In this document: piece by piece, positions 18,161-26,366 of the stretch
Layout of the letters: each line of letters starts with the position of its first letter
How positions within the stretch are numbered: the stretch's first letter is position 1
The notes under the pieces: model-generated
Database searches by the model: none
The model's input: only the letters and a program-made list of their open reading frames with translations
What the model was told of the DNA's origin: nothing
Position numbers and translations under genes: made by a program
DNA from: Heliomarina sp018223035
GTDB taxonomy: Bacteria > Pseudomonadota > Alphaproteobacteria > Rhodobacterales > Rhodobacteraceae
Reading direction: 5' to 3'
NCBI GenBank assembly: GCA_018223035.1
Contig: JAAEZD010000005.1
Span: forward strand, 62,001 to 126,000
DNA: 64,000 nt

Positions 18161-18759
18161 TCGCCGCTGCGCGACACCACGTGATCGCTGCCGATCCCGC
18201 CGAGCGAATGGAACAAGCCGCCCGTATTGTTGACGCCGAATTTCTTCAAAAGCTTGGCGCGGTACACCTCGACCGTCCGGTGCGAAATATCCAGCCGTCG
18301 GGCGATTTCCTTGCTGGTCAACCCGTCCGACAGGTAGGAAATGATCTCCCGCTCGCGCCGGCTCAGCGGCACGTAGGGACGGGTGGCCGACAGATCGGCA
18401 AAGCTCCAGACTGCCCGCATCAGCGGATCTTCGGGCGTAAAGGAATGCCCCCGCACGCGGCACCAGAACAGGGTGCCGTTCTTCTGCGCCATGATGCGCT
18501 CGTCCCAGTAGGTATTGTTCTCGCGCAACTGCCGAACACCCCGGTCGCGGATGTTCACGAACTCCTCGTCGCTCGGGTAAAGCATCGCGAAAACCTGATT
18601 GCGCAGCTCGTCTCGGCTATATCCGAACATCTCGGCAAAGGCTTGATTACATTCACGAATAACCCGGTTCTCGGTGATCACCAATCCAACCGGTGCAAAG
18701 TCGAAAGCGATGTCGGCAAACTCTCCGGTGGCGAATGCCTCGTCGATACGTAGTTCCAC
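18157..18759 (-). CDS. PAS domain LuxR-type transcriptional regulator (copy 1)
   Basis: Regulator of 200 residues: a PAS domain (about residues 20-125, with VITENRVIRECNQAFAEMFG) joined to a C-terminal LuxR/NarL helix-turn-helix (LSRREREIISYLSDGLTSKE and IARRLDISHRTVEVYRAKLL). I chose the GTG at 18759 because GGAG lies 7 bases upstream and the length then matches its paralog at 24523-25092; an ATG at 18801 is the alternative. There is no receiver domain, so it probably senses a ligand or redox state through PAS. It is divergent from the ABC importer. A TACGTAG motif overlaps its first codons. Confidence 0.82.
   Translation of the reverse strand: MELRIDEAFATGEFADIAFDFAPVGLVITENRVIRECNQAFAEMFGYSRDELRNQVFAMLYPSDEEFVNIRDRGVRQLRENNTYWDERIMAQKNGTLFWCRVRGHSFTPEDPLMRAVWSFADLSATRPYVPLSRREREIISYLSDGLTSKEIARRLDISHRTVEVYRAKLLKKFGVNNTGGLFHSLGGIGSDHVVSRSGD
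18747..18757 (+). promoter_or_regulatory. TACGTAGTTCC motif, candidate PAS-LuxR operator
   Basis: TACGTAGTTCC sits over the first codons of the PAS-LuxR gene and about 105 bp upstream of the importer operon. The same core, TACGTAGTTTC, occurs in the regulatory gap of the second PAS-LuxR gene (25128-25138). A shared operator is inferred from the match. Confidence 0.4.
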
Positions 18760-18801
18760 TATATTGCTCCGGCGCGCGCCACGGGTGATCCTGTGGCCCA
18801 A

Positions 18802-18842
18802 GGTAGCAGGTGAGAATACGGGTGCAATGCCCGTGCGCTACT
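18802..18842 (+). promoter_or_regulatory. Structured leader before the ABC importer operon
   Basis: An outer stem GGTAGC/GCTACT (18802-18807 with 18837-18842, one G-T pair) encloses an inner hairpin ACGGG/CCCGT (18818-18822 with 18830-18834). It ends 9 bases before the GGGAGG ribosome site of the binding-protein gene. The string GGTGCAAT with a nearby GCTACTG superficially recalls part of a cobalamin-riboswitch core, but the rest of that aptamer is absent. It could be a control element or a stabilising structure. Confidence 0.35.
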
Positions 18843-18860
18843 GCCGAATGGGAGGATACC

Positions 18861-20060
18861 ATGAATATCATCAAGCGACTCGTCGCAACATTTGCGGTGA
18901 GTGTCGCCGCAACCGCCGTCTACGCGCAGGATCCGATCAAGATCGCGCTGATCCACGGATTGTCCGGTTCCAGCTTCGAGGCCTTCTCGAAACAGGCCCA
19001 GACCGGGTTCGAGATGGGCATCGAATACGGCACCGACGGCACCAATGAAATCAACGGGCGTCCGATCGAGCTGATCATCAAGGACACCCAGTTCAAGCCT
19101 GACGTCGCCCGCGCCGTTCTGGCCGAAGCCTATGGCGATGATGAAGTTCTGCTCGCCGTAGGCGCGACCTCTTCGGGTGTGACCGTCGGCATGCTGCCGA
19201 TTGCCGAGGAATACGAAAAGATACTGATCGTCGAACCTGCTGTTGCCGACAGCCTCACCGGGCCGGACAGCAACCGCTACGTCTTCAAGACCTCGCGCAA
19301 CTCCTCGATGGATATGCAGGCGCAGGCGCTCGCGCTACAACCGGATGAAAACCTCGTCGTCGCCACGCTGGCCGAGGATTATGCCTTTGGCCATGACGGC
19401 ATCGCCGCGTTCAAATCCGCGCTTGATGGCACTGGCGCGCAGGTCGTGGCCGAGGAATACGTCCCCCAAGGCGCCACCGATTTCACCGCCGTGGCCGAGC
19501 GCATGTTCAACGCGCTCAAGGATAAAGAGGGTCGCAAGGTCATCCTGATCTACATCGCGGGTGGCGGCGACGCGCCGGGCAAGATCCAGGCGATGGACCC
19601 GTCCCGCTATGACATCGAAATTTCGATGGGCGGTCACATCCTGCCGGTTCTGCCGACCTACAAGCGTTTCCCCGGCATGGAAGGCGCGGTCTATTATTAC
19701 TACGAAGCCTTCGAGAATCCGGTGAACGAATGGCTGGTGAAAGAGCATGAGGCACGTTTCGACACGCCCCCCGACTTCTTCACCGCAGGTGGCATGTCGG
19801 CTGCTCTCGCCGTGGTCAAGGCGTTGAAAGAAGCGCCCGACTATGAAACCGAGACGCTGATCGAAACCATGGAAGGCATGTCCTGGGACACGCCCAAGGG
19901 CTCCATGACCTTCCGTCCCGAAGACCACCAGGCGCTGCAGGACATGCTGCACTTCAAGATCCGCGTGGATGAAGGTGTCGACTGGGCAATCCCGGAAAAG
20001 GTCCGGATCATCCCCGCTGACGAAATGGACATCCCCGTAGGCCGCGACAACAACGGCTGA
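18861..20060 (+). CDS. Branched-chain amino acid-type (HAAT) ABC importer substrate-binding protein
   Basis: Periplasmic binding protein of 399 residues (Peripla_BP_6 fold), with a signal peptide ending TAVYAQ and mature start DPIKIALIHGLSG. A strong GGGAGG site precedes the ATG at 18861. It is first in the order SBP, two ATPases, two permeases, hydrolase, which is the livKGFHM set in rearranged order. HAAT-type importers handle branched amino acids but also urea, amides and aromatic or alicyclic acids; the hydrolase, thiolase and acyl-CoA ligase nearby favour an ester- or acid-type substrate here. Confidence 0.9.
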   Translation: MNIIKRLVATFAVSVAATAVYAQDPIKIALIHGLSGSSFEAFSKQAQTGFEMGIEYGTDGTNEINGRPIELIIKDTQFKPDVARAVLAEAYGDDEVLLAVGATSSGVTVGMLPIAEEYEKILIVEPAVADSLTGPDSNRYVFKTSRNSSMDMQAQALALQPDENLVVATLAEDYAFGHDGIAAFKSALDGTGAQVVAEEYVPQGATDFTAVAERMFNALKDKEGRKVILIYIAGGGDAPGKIQAMDPSRYDIEISMGGHILPVLPTYKRFPGMEGAVYYYYEAFENPVNEWLVKEHEARFDTPPDFFTAGGMSAALAVVKALKEAPDYETETLIETMEGMSWDTPKGSMTFRPEDHQALQDMLHFKIRVDEGVDWAIPEKVRIIPADEMDIPVGRDNNG

Positions 20061-20065
20061 TCCAA

Positions 20066-20094
20066 GTGGCCCGGGCGCAATCCGCCCGGGCCAC
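20066..20094 (+). other. Intercistronic hairpin after HAAT binding-protein gene
   Basis: A perfect 12-bp inverted repeat (20066-20077 with 20083-20094) with loop CAATC lies between the binding-protein gene and the first ATPase gene. No T-run follows. It probably protects the binding-protein mRNA or attenuates transcription into the rest of the operon. Confidence 0.6.
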
Positions 20095-20123
20095 CCCGCA
20101 CTCCGATACAAAAGAACAATCAC

Positions 20124-20888
20124 ATGAGCGATCCGTCCCTCGTCACGCAGGACCTGACTATCCGGTTCGGCGGCCACGTCGCGGTCAACAGCGTCTCCTG
20201 CGCGTTTCGCCCGGGCGAGCTGACCGTCATCGTCGGCCCGAACGGCGCTGGCAAGACCACCTATTTCAACGTGATCTCCGGCCAGCTTGCCGCGACATCG
20301 GGCAAGGTCATCAAGGATGGCACCGACATTACCGCGCTCTCGCCCTCGGCCCGCGCACGCCACGGGATCGGTCGCGCCTTTCAGCTGACCAACCTGTTTC
20401 CGCAACTGACCGTTTTCGAAAACATCCGCCTCGCGGTCCAGGCGCATTCCGGCGAGGGCTGGCGCATGCTGCGCCCGGTCAGCCATTTTCGCGCCCTCAG
20501 CGAAAAGGCCGAGCACTACCTTGAGGCGACCCGCCTGACCAAGCTCGCACACCAGACCGCCGCCAACCTGCCGCATGGCGACCAGCGCAAGCTCGAGGTC
20601 GCACTGCTCATGGCGATGGAGCCCGATATCTACATGTTCGACGAACCCACCGCAGGCATGTCGCTCGACCATGCGCCCGACGTGCTCGACTTGATCGCCG
20701 GCATCAAGGCCGACAAGACCAAGACGGTCCTGCTGGTCGAACACAAGATGGACGTGGTGCGCGCGCTCGCCGACCGCATCATCGTCCTCCATAACGGAGA
20801 GCTGCTCGCCGATGGCGCTCCGCAAGAGGTCATGTCCAGCCAGATCGTCCGCGATGTCTATCTCGGCACATCCGAGGGCGTCGCATGA
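20124..20888 (+). CDS. HAAT-type ABC importer ATPase (LivG-like)
   Basis: ATPase of 254 residues. Walker A is VGPNGAGKTT, the family-specific FQLTNLFPQLTVFENIRLAV stretch follows, and the signature region is degenerate (NLPHGDQRKLEVALLMAM), as is common in LivG. Walker B is DIYMFDEPTAGMS. It overlaps the next ATPase gene by 4 bp. Works with the LivF-like protein below. Confidence 0.92.
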   Translation: MSDPSLVTQDLTIRFGGHVAVNSVSCAFRPGELTVIVGPNGAGKTTYFNVISGQLAATSGKVIKDGTDITALSPSARARHGIGRAFQLTNLFPQLTVFENIRLAVQAHSGEGWRMLRPVSHFRALSEKAEHYLEATRLTKLAHQTAANLPHGDQRKLEVALLMAMEPDIYMFDEPTAGMSLDHAPDVLDLIAGIKADKTKTVLLVEHKMDVVRALADRIIVLHNGELLADGAPQEVMSSQIVRDVYLGTSEGVA

Positions 20889-21589
20889 GCCTTCTGACCC
20901 TCGACCATATGAAGACCGATATCGGCCAATACGCGGTGCTGCACGACGTGAGCCTTGCCGTGCCGGAAGGCGGCGTTTTCGTGCTGCTGGGCCGCAACGG
21001 CGCCGGCAAGACGACCACGCTGCGCTCCATCATGGGGCTTTGGAATGCCTCGCGCGGCTCAGTCAAGTTCCGCGGACAAGACATCACCGCGCTTCATACG
21101 GCGGAAATCGCCAAGCTCGGCATCGCCTATGTGCCCGAGAACATGGGCATCTTCGGCACGCTCACCGTGGATGAAAACCTCGTCCTCGCCGCCGACAAGG
21201 GCCGCATTGACCCGACGCGGCTCAAGCGGATCCACACGCTTTTCCCCGCGCTCGAACGCTTCCGCGACAAAAAGGCGTGGTCGCTCTCAGGCGGGCAGAA
21301 ACAGATGCTCTCGGTCGCCCGCGCCATCATGGAACCGCGCGAGCTGATCCTGATCGATGAACCGACCAAGGGCCTTGCCCCGGCGATTGTCGATTCAATG
21401 GGCGAGGCATTTCGCGAAATCGGGCAGGACAGCACGATCCTGCTGGTCGAACAGAACTTCAACTTTGCCCGCAAGCTGGGCCGCGACATGGCCGTCATCG
21501 ACGATGGCCGCGTCGTGCACCAAGGCAGCATGGAATCCTTCGCAGCAGATACCGGTCTTCAGGACCGGCTGCTCGGACTGGCCATGTAA
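20885..21589 (+). CDS. HAAT-type ABC importer ATPase (LivF-like)
   Basis: ATPase of 234 residues. Walker A is LGRNGAGKTTTLRSIMGL, the signature is LSGGQKQMLSVARAIM and Walker B is ELILIDEPTKGLAPAIV, the last being typical of LivF. Coupled by ATGA overlap to the LivG-like gene and 13 bp upstream of the first permease. Confidence 0.92.
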   Translation: MSLLTLDHMKTDIGQYAVLHDVSLAVPEGGVFVLLGRNGAGKTTTLRSIMGLWNASRGSVKFRGQDITALHTAEIAKLGIAYVPENMGIFGTLTVDENLVLAADKGRIDPTRLKRIHTLFPALERFRDKKAWSLSGGQKQMLSVARAIMEPRELILIDEPTKGLAPAIVDSMGEAFREIGQDSTILLVEQNFNFARKLGRDMAVIDDGRVVHQGSMESFAADTGLQDRLLGLAM

Positions 21590-21602
21590 GGGAAAGAGGC
21601 AA

Positions 21603-22592
21603 ATGGACAGAATATCGGAAATCTTGGGGCGTATGGGCGGGGTGAACCTGCTGCCCGTCGCGCTCGCGGCAGTGGCCTTCATCCTGATCGGCGCGCCCTC
21701 ATCATGGGCCACGCTGACCGTCGCCGGGCTGGCAATGGGCATGATGGTCTTCCTCATGGCCTCGGGTCTCAGCCTTGTCTTCGGCCTGATGGACGTGCTG
21801 AACTTTGGCCACTCGGCGTTCGTCAGTTTTGGCGCTTTCATCGCCGCCACCGTCCTCGCGGGCCTCAGCACATGGCTCGCCGCCGACAGCGTCGCGCTCA
21901 ACACCGCCGCGCTTGTCATGGCCTTTCTTGCGGCGATCCTCTTTGGTCTCGTCGCGGGCTGGTTCTTTGAAACCGTGATCATCCGACCCGTCTACAAGGA
22001 CCACCTGCGCCAGATCCTGATCACCATGGGCGCGATGATCGTCGCCGAACAGACCATCCTCGCTTTTTGGGGAGGCACGCCCTTTACTGTGCTGCGTCCG
22101 CATTTCCTCGAAGGCTCATGGATCATTGGCGATGTCAGCATCGAGATCTATCGCGGCTTTGCCTTCCTGCTGGGGCTCGCGGTCTTCGTTGGGCTGTACC
22201 TCGTGATGAACCGCACCCGCATCGGTCTCCTTGTCCGCGCCGGGGTGGAAAATCGCGAAATGGTCGAGGCGCTCGGCTTTCGGGTCGACCGCCTGTTCAT
22301 CGCGGTCTTCATGCTCGGCTCGGGACTTGCTGCACTCGGCGGCGCAATGTGGGCGGGGTATGAAACCCTGATCACTCCCGCGCTCGGTTCCGAGCTTATG
22401 ATCATCGTCTTCATCGTCGTCATCATCGGCGGCCTCGGCTCCATCGAGGGCACGCTGCTCGGCGCGATCCTTGTCGGTCTCATGTCGAACTACTTGGGCT
22501 TTCTCGCGCCCAAGATGGCGCTTGCCTCGAACATGATCCTGATGGTGGCGATCCTGCTCTGGCGGCCCAATGGCCTCAAGCCGGCCGTGTGA
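21603..22592 (+). CDS. HAAT-type ABC importer permease (LivH-like)
   Basis: Inner-membrane permease of 329 residues starting MDRISEILGRMGGVNLLPVA. The motif GLSLVFGLMDVLNFGHSAFV is diagnostic of LivH proteins, and VIIGGLGSIEGTLLGAILVG is the conserved cytoplasmic loop. An AAAGAGG ribosome site precedes the ATG at 21603. Longer in-frame readings begin inside the ATPase gene and are rejected. Confidence 0.9.
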   Translation: MDRISEILGRMGGVNLLPVALAAVAFILIGAPSSWATLTVAGLAMGMMVFLMASGLSLVFGLMDVLNFGHSAFVSFGAFIAATVLAGLSTWLAADSVALNTAALVMAFLAAILFGLVAGWFFETVIIRPVYKDHLRQILITMGAMIVAEQTILAFWGGTPFTVLRPHFLEGSWIIGDVSIEIYRGFAFLLGLAVFVGLYLVMNRTRIGLLVRAGVENREMVEALGFRVDRLFIAVFMLGSGLAALGGAMWAGYETLITPALGSELMIIVFIVVIIGGLGSIEGTLLGAILVGLMSNYLGFLAPKMALASNMILMVAILLWRPNGLKPAV

Positions 22593-22603
22593 GGGAGGGA
22601 ATG

Positions 22604-23677
22604 ATGAACCAGACCCAAACCACCGGCGCCCTGACGATCAAGCTGATCGTCCTCGCCATCGGCGCGCTGCTTCTCTTCGCGCCCTTCCTGTTTCAGGACG
22701 TGCGCTCCCTCGAAGTTGCCGCGCGGATCTGCATCTTCATCGTGCTGGTCGCGAGCTACGATCTGCTGATCGGCTATACCGGGATCGTCAGTTTTGCCCA
22801 TACGATGTTCTTTGGTTTCGGGGCTTATGGCGCGGCGATCCTGCTCAAGGGCATGGGGCCGGGCTGGACGCCTGTCCTCCTCGGCGCGCTTGCGGGCGTA
22901 GGCGTGTCGCTTGTCTTTGCCATCGCTATCGGTTTGCTCAGCCTGCGGGTCAAGGCGATCTTCTTCGCGATGATCACCCTTGCGGCGGCCTCGGTCGTGC
23001 TGGTGCTGGTCTCGCAGATGTCCGGCCTCACGGGTGGCGAGGACGGCATCACCTACAAGGCACCCGACCTCTTCAAACCGGCAACCAAGCTGTTGACCGA
23101 TGACGAAGGCAAGGTCGTCCGCCTCTGGGATGTCCGGTTGAATGGCAAGCTCGCGGCCTATTACTTTGTGTTCCTCACCTCGCTGATCCTGTTCCTGCTG
23201 ATGCTGCGATTTACCACCTCGCCGCTTGGCACCGTGCTGAAAGCGATTCGTGAGAATGAGCAGCGCGCCGAGGCCATCGGCTATCGCGTCGTGGCCTATC
23301 GCACTTTCGTTTTCTGCCTCTCGGCCACCATGGCCTCGCTGGCGGGCACGATCTATGCGGTCTGGCTCAAGTACACCGGCCCCGACACGGCGCTGTCCTT
23401 CGCGATCATGATCGACATCCTGCTGATGGTGGTGATCGGCGGCATGGGCACCATGTGGGGCGCGGTCATCGGCGCGGTGCTGCTGGTGCTGGCGCAATAC
23501 TACCTGCGCGACCTGATGGGTGCCGCGTCCGAGGCGATGGCAGGCATTCCCGTCCTGCCCAACCTGCTGGCCGCCGATCGCTGGCTGTTCTGGCTCGGGA
23601 TCATCTTTATCCTGCTGGTCTATTTCTTTCCCAAGGGCATCGCGGGCACGGCAATGGACAAGGGCGCGGCCAAGTGA
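22604..23677 (+). CDS. HAAT-type ABC importer permease (LivM-like)
   Basis: Permease of 357 residues. The early motif YDLLIGYTGIVSFAHTMFFG and the loop VVIGGMGTMWGAVIGAVLLV are the LivM signatures. GGGAGG lies 6 bases before the ATG at 22604; the ATG one codon upstream (22601) is also possible. A 4-bp GTGA overlap joins it to the hydrolase. Confidence 0.9.
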   Translation: MNQTQTTGALTIKLIVLAIGALLLFAPFLFQDVRSLEVAARICIFIVLVASYDLLIGYTGIVSFAHTMFFGFGAYGAAILLKGMGPGWTPVLLGALAGVGVSLVFAIAIGLLSLRVKAIFFAMITLAAASVVLVLVSQMSGLTGGEDGITYKAPDLFKPATKLLTDDEGKVVRLWDVRLNGKLAAYYFVFLTSLILFLLMLRFTTSPLGTVLKAIRENEQRAEAIGYRVVAYRTFVFCLSATMASLAGTIYAVWLKYTGPDTALSFAIMIDILLMVVIGGMGTMWGAVIGAVLLVLAQYYLRDLMGAASEAMAGIPVLPNLLAADRWLFWLGIIFILLVYFFPKGIAGTAMDKGAAK

Positions 23678-24516
23678 TCCTGCCCCGGTTTACCCTTGTC
23701 CCGGTGATGGATCACGAAATCCACGTGACCGAATGGGGCGATCCATCCCATCCGGCGCTGGTCATGTGGCATGGTCTGGCCCGCACGGGCCGCGATTTCG
23801 ACGAACTCGCCAGCGCCCTGTCTGATCGCTATTTCGTGCTCTGCCCGGATACCATCGGGCGCGGACTCTCAAGCTGGGCCGGCGACCCCGAGGCGGAATA
23901 TTCCGTCGAATTCTACGCCGGGATCGCCGCCGACCTTCTGGACCACTACGGTATCCAGCGCACCGCCTGGCTTGGCACCTCGCTTGGCGGCATGATCGGG
24001 ATGCGGCTTGCCTCCGGGCCCCATGCCGACCGTCTGACCTGCCTGATCCTCAATGACATCGGTCCCGAGGTCCCGTCCGAGGCCATCCAGCGCATCACCA
24101 CCTATGTGGGTGACCCGCCGGTGTTCAAATGGCTCAGCGAGGCCGAGACATGGCTGCGCGCGATCTATCGCCCCTTTGGCCCCGCCGGTGATGGCTTCTG
24201 GAGCCGCATGGCCCGCAATTCCGTGCGCCGTCGCGGCGACGGCCGGCTGACCCTGCATTACGACCCGGAGATCATCGTGCAGTTCACCGCCTCACGCGAC
24301 GAACTCACAAGCTGGGACCGCTACGACCGGATCAGCACACCCTGCCACCTGTTCCGCGGACGCGACTCCGACATCCTGCCCACCGATATCGCGCACCAGA
24401 TGCTGGATCGCGGCCCGGCGCCGGCGCTGACGGAATTCGACTGCGGCCACGCGCCAAATCTCTCGACGGCCGAGGACATCGCTATCGTGCGTCAGGTTCT
24501 CGCCGATATGACCTGA
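23674..24516 (+). CDS. Alpha/beta hydrolase
   Basis: Cytoplasmic serine hydrolase of 280 residues. The oxyanion region is MWHGLARTG, the nucleophile elbow is LGTSLGGMIG and the late catalytic His is in FDCGHAPNLS. It starts at a GTG overlapping the LivM-like stop; an ATG at 23707 gives a shorter but still plausible protein. Co-transcription with an importer suggests hydrolysis of an ester, lactone or C-C bond in the imported compound, feeding the thiolase and acyl-CoA ligase encoded just downstream. Confidence 0.83.
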   Translation: MILPRFTLVPVMDHEIHVTEWGDPSHPALVMWHGLARTGRDFDELASALSDRYFVLCPDTIGRGLSSWAGDPEAEYSVEFYAGIAADLLDHYGIQRTAWLGTSLGGMIGMRLASGPHADRLTCLILNDIGPEVPSEAIQRITTYVGDPPVFKWLSEAETWLRAIYRPFGPAGDGFWSRMARNSVRRRGDGRLTLHYDPEIIVQFTASRDELTSWDRYDRISTPCHLFRGRDSDILPTDIAHQMLDRGPAPALTEFDCGHAPNLSTAEDIAIVRQVLADMT

Positions 24517-24522
24517 CGCGGG

Positions 24523-25092
24523 CTAAACCGCCACCACGATCTGCGACACCAGCTCGGCGGTGTTGTGCACGTTGAATTTCTTCATCAGCTTGGCGCGGTG
24601 CACTTCGACCGTCCGGTGTGAAATGCCCAGTCGCTCGCCGATCTGTCTCGAGGTCATGCCGCTCCCGATAAGCGGCGCGATCTCCTTTTCCCGCGCTGTC
24701 AGCCGGACCGAGCGATAGGGTTTTCCCTCGATCTTCTCGAAACTCCAGATCATCAGCTCATAGGGATCGTCCGGCGTCAGGGTCGTCCCCTTGGCCCGCG
24801 CCCAGAAAACCTCGCCCCCACTGGCCTGCATGAACCTTTCATCCTCGTAATAGCGGTTTTTGCCACCCCGCATGACCTCTTCGCACTGATCGCCGATCCG
24901 CATGAAATCGGCGGTCGAGGGGTACAGCTTTTGCACCGACCGTCCGATCAGATCGTCCCGCTCAAACCCAAACAGGCCGGAAAGCGCGCGGTTGATCGTT
25001 ACAATCCTACGATACCGCGTCATTAGCTGCGCCACCGGCGATTCCTCGAATGCCAGCGCCGCCGCCTTGGCCGGGGTAGAGGTGTCGAACAT
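24523..25092 (-). CDS. PAS domain LuxR-type transcriptional regulator (copy 2)
   Basis: Regulator of 189 residues with the same PAS plus LuxR/NarL layout as the protein at 18157-18759. Matching stretches include LYPS, EDERFMQASGGEVFWARAKG and ISHRTVEVHRAKLMKKFNVHN. The pair probably arose by duplication and may sense related compounds. It is convergent with the hydrolase and divergent from the thiolase gene; the shared gap carries three TACGTA palindromes. Confidence 0.88.
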   Translation of the reverse strand: MFDTSTPAKAAALAFEESPVAQLMTRYRRIVTINRALSGLFGFERDDLIGRSVQKLYPSTADFMRIGDQCEEVMRGGKNRYYEDERFMQASGGEVFWARAKGTTLTPDDPYELMIWSFEKIEGKPYRSVRLTAREKEIAPLIGSGMTSRQIGERLGISHRTVEVHRAKLMKKFNVHNTAELVSQIVVAV

Positions 25093-25104
25093 ATGCGCAT
25101 AAAC

Positions 25105-25134
25105 CTACGTAGTGATACGTAAGTATCTACGTAG
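25105..25134. promoter_or_regulatory. Three in-phase TACGTA palindromes, candidate PAS-LuxR operator
   Basis: CTACGTAG at 25105-25112, TACGTA at 25116-25121 and CTACGTAG at 25127-25134 have centres 10 and 12 bp apart, so they fall on about the same face of the helix. They lie 13-42 bp from the regulator start and 58-87 bp from the thiolase start. The last copy reads on into GTTTCAC and matches the 18747 site. A TACGTA-type core is also what I recall for FixJ/NarL-class regulators. Confidence 0.6.
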
Positions 25135-25191
25135 TTTCACGGATATTGCAATCGCTACCGCCATGCGATGATCCGCTCAGGAGGATTCACC

Positions 25192-26361
25192 ATGGAAAAT
25201 ATCTCGATCATTGGCTCCGGCCATACCAAGTTCGGCCGTCTCGACGCGAGCCTCGAACAGATGATCATCGATGTCGTCAAGGAGGCTGTCAAGGAATCCG
25301 GCATCGCGCCCGAAGACATCGACGCCGTCTATCTGGGCCATTTCAACTCCGGCCTCGTGCCCGATGGCTTCGCCTCGTCGCTGATCTTTCAGGCCTATCC
25401 GGAACTGCGCTTCAAACCGGCAATGCGGGCTGAAAACGCCTGCGCCTCCGGCTCTGCTGCGATCCACGCTGGCATCAATGCCATTCAGGCGGGCAAGGCG
25501 AAAACCGTGCTGATCGTGGGCGCCGAAAAGATGACCCATCGCAGCACCGCCGACGTGACCACCGCGCTTGCCGGGGCGGGCTATCAGAACGACCCGCAGG
25601 AATCCGGCCTCAGCTTTCCGCAGGTCTTCGGCATCGCCGCCAAGGGATATACCGAACGCTACGGCAGCCCGCTTGACGCGATGGCAAAGATTTCGGTCAA
25701 GAACCACGCCAACGCGATGCAGAATCCGCTCGCCCAGATGCAAAAGGAATTCACCTTTGAAGGGGCAAGCCAGGTCACCAACAAGAACCCGGAAATCGCG
25801 CCGCCCCTGCGCCTGACCGATTGTTCGCTCGTCACCGACGGGGCCGCCGCGATCATCCTCACGACCGAGGAGAACGCCGCCAATTTCCCCAAGGCGGTCC
25901 GCTTCCGCGCCGCCGAGCATGTCAGCGATTTCCTCCCTATGTCGCGTCGCGATTTCCTGTCCTTCGAGGGACCGGAGCGCGCCTTTAACCGCGCCTATGA
26001 AAAGGCGGGCGTCACGGTGAAAGACATCGATTTTGCCGAGGTACACGACTGTTTCACCATCGCCGAATTGCTGACCTACGAGGCGATGGGCCTTGCCGAC
26101 AAGGGGCAGGGGCAGCGTGCGCTCGACGAGGGCACCGTCTACCGCGACGGGGCGCTGCCGGTGAACCTCTCGGGCGGTCTTAAGGCCAAGGGTCATCCCG
26201 TGGGTGCCACCGGCGTTTCCATGCATGCGATCTCTTTCCGTCAGTTGACGGGGCAGGCGGGCGAGATGCAGAAACCGGGCGCGAATATCGGCGCGGTCTT
26301 CAACATGGGCGGGGCCGCCGTGGCCAACTATGTCTCGATCCTCGAGACGCAAAAGGCCTGA
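25192..26361 (+). CDS. Thiolase family protein (acetyl-CoA acetyltransferase, SCP-x-like)
   Basis: Thiolase-fold enzyme of 389 residues. The active-site Cys is in MRAENACASGSAAIHAG, and the C-terminal Gly-rich motif is NLSGGLKAKGHPVGATG, which carries the catalytic His. The pattern is of the SCP-x/lipid-transfer thiolase subgroup rather than PhaA. A strong AGGAGG site precedes the ATG at 25192. It probably cleaves a 3-ketoacyl-CoA made from the product of the adjacent ligase, although no beta-oxidation dehydrogenase or hydratase is nearby. Confidence 0.87.
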   Translation: MENISIIGSGHTKFGRLDASLEQMIIDVVKEAVKESGIAPEDIDAVYLGHFNSGLVPDGFASSLIFQAYPELRFKPAMRAENACASGSAAIHAGINAIQAGKAKTVLIVGAEKMTHRSTADVTTALAGAGYQNDPQESGLSFPQVFGIAAKGYTERYGSPLDAMAKISVKNHANAMQNPLAQMQKEFTFEGASQVTNKNPEIAPPLRLTDCSLVTDGAAAIILTTEENAANFPKAVRFRAAEHVSDFLPMSRRDFLSFEGPERAFNRAYEKAGVTVKDIDFAEVHDCFTIAELLTYEAMGLADKGQGQRALDEGTVYRDGALPVNLSGGLKAKGHPVGATGVSMHAISFRQLTGQAGEMQKPGANIGAVFNMGGAAVANYVSILETQKA

Positions 26362-26366
26362 GCCCC

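Noticed and set aside
18802..18842. Cobalamin riboswitch
   Set aside because: Only part of the core resemblance is present and the B12-box region is missing, so it is listed only as a structured leader.
19335..20825. Long open frame of 496 codons on the minus strand
   Set aside because: It lies opposite the HAAT binding-protein and ATPase genes, has shadow-type His/Gly/Arg-rich composition and no family motif; GC-rich DNA produces such frames.
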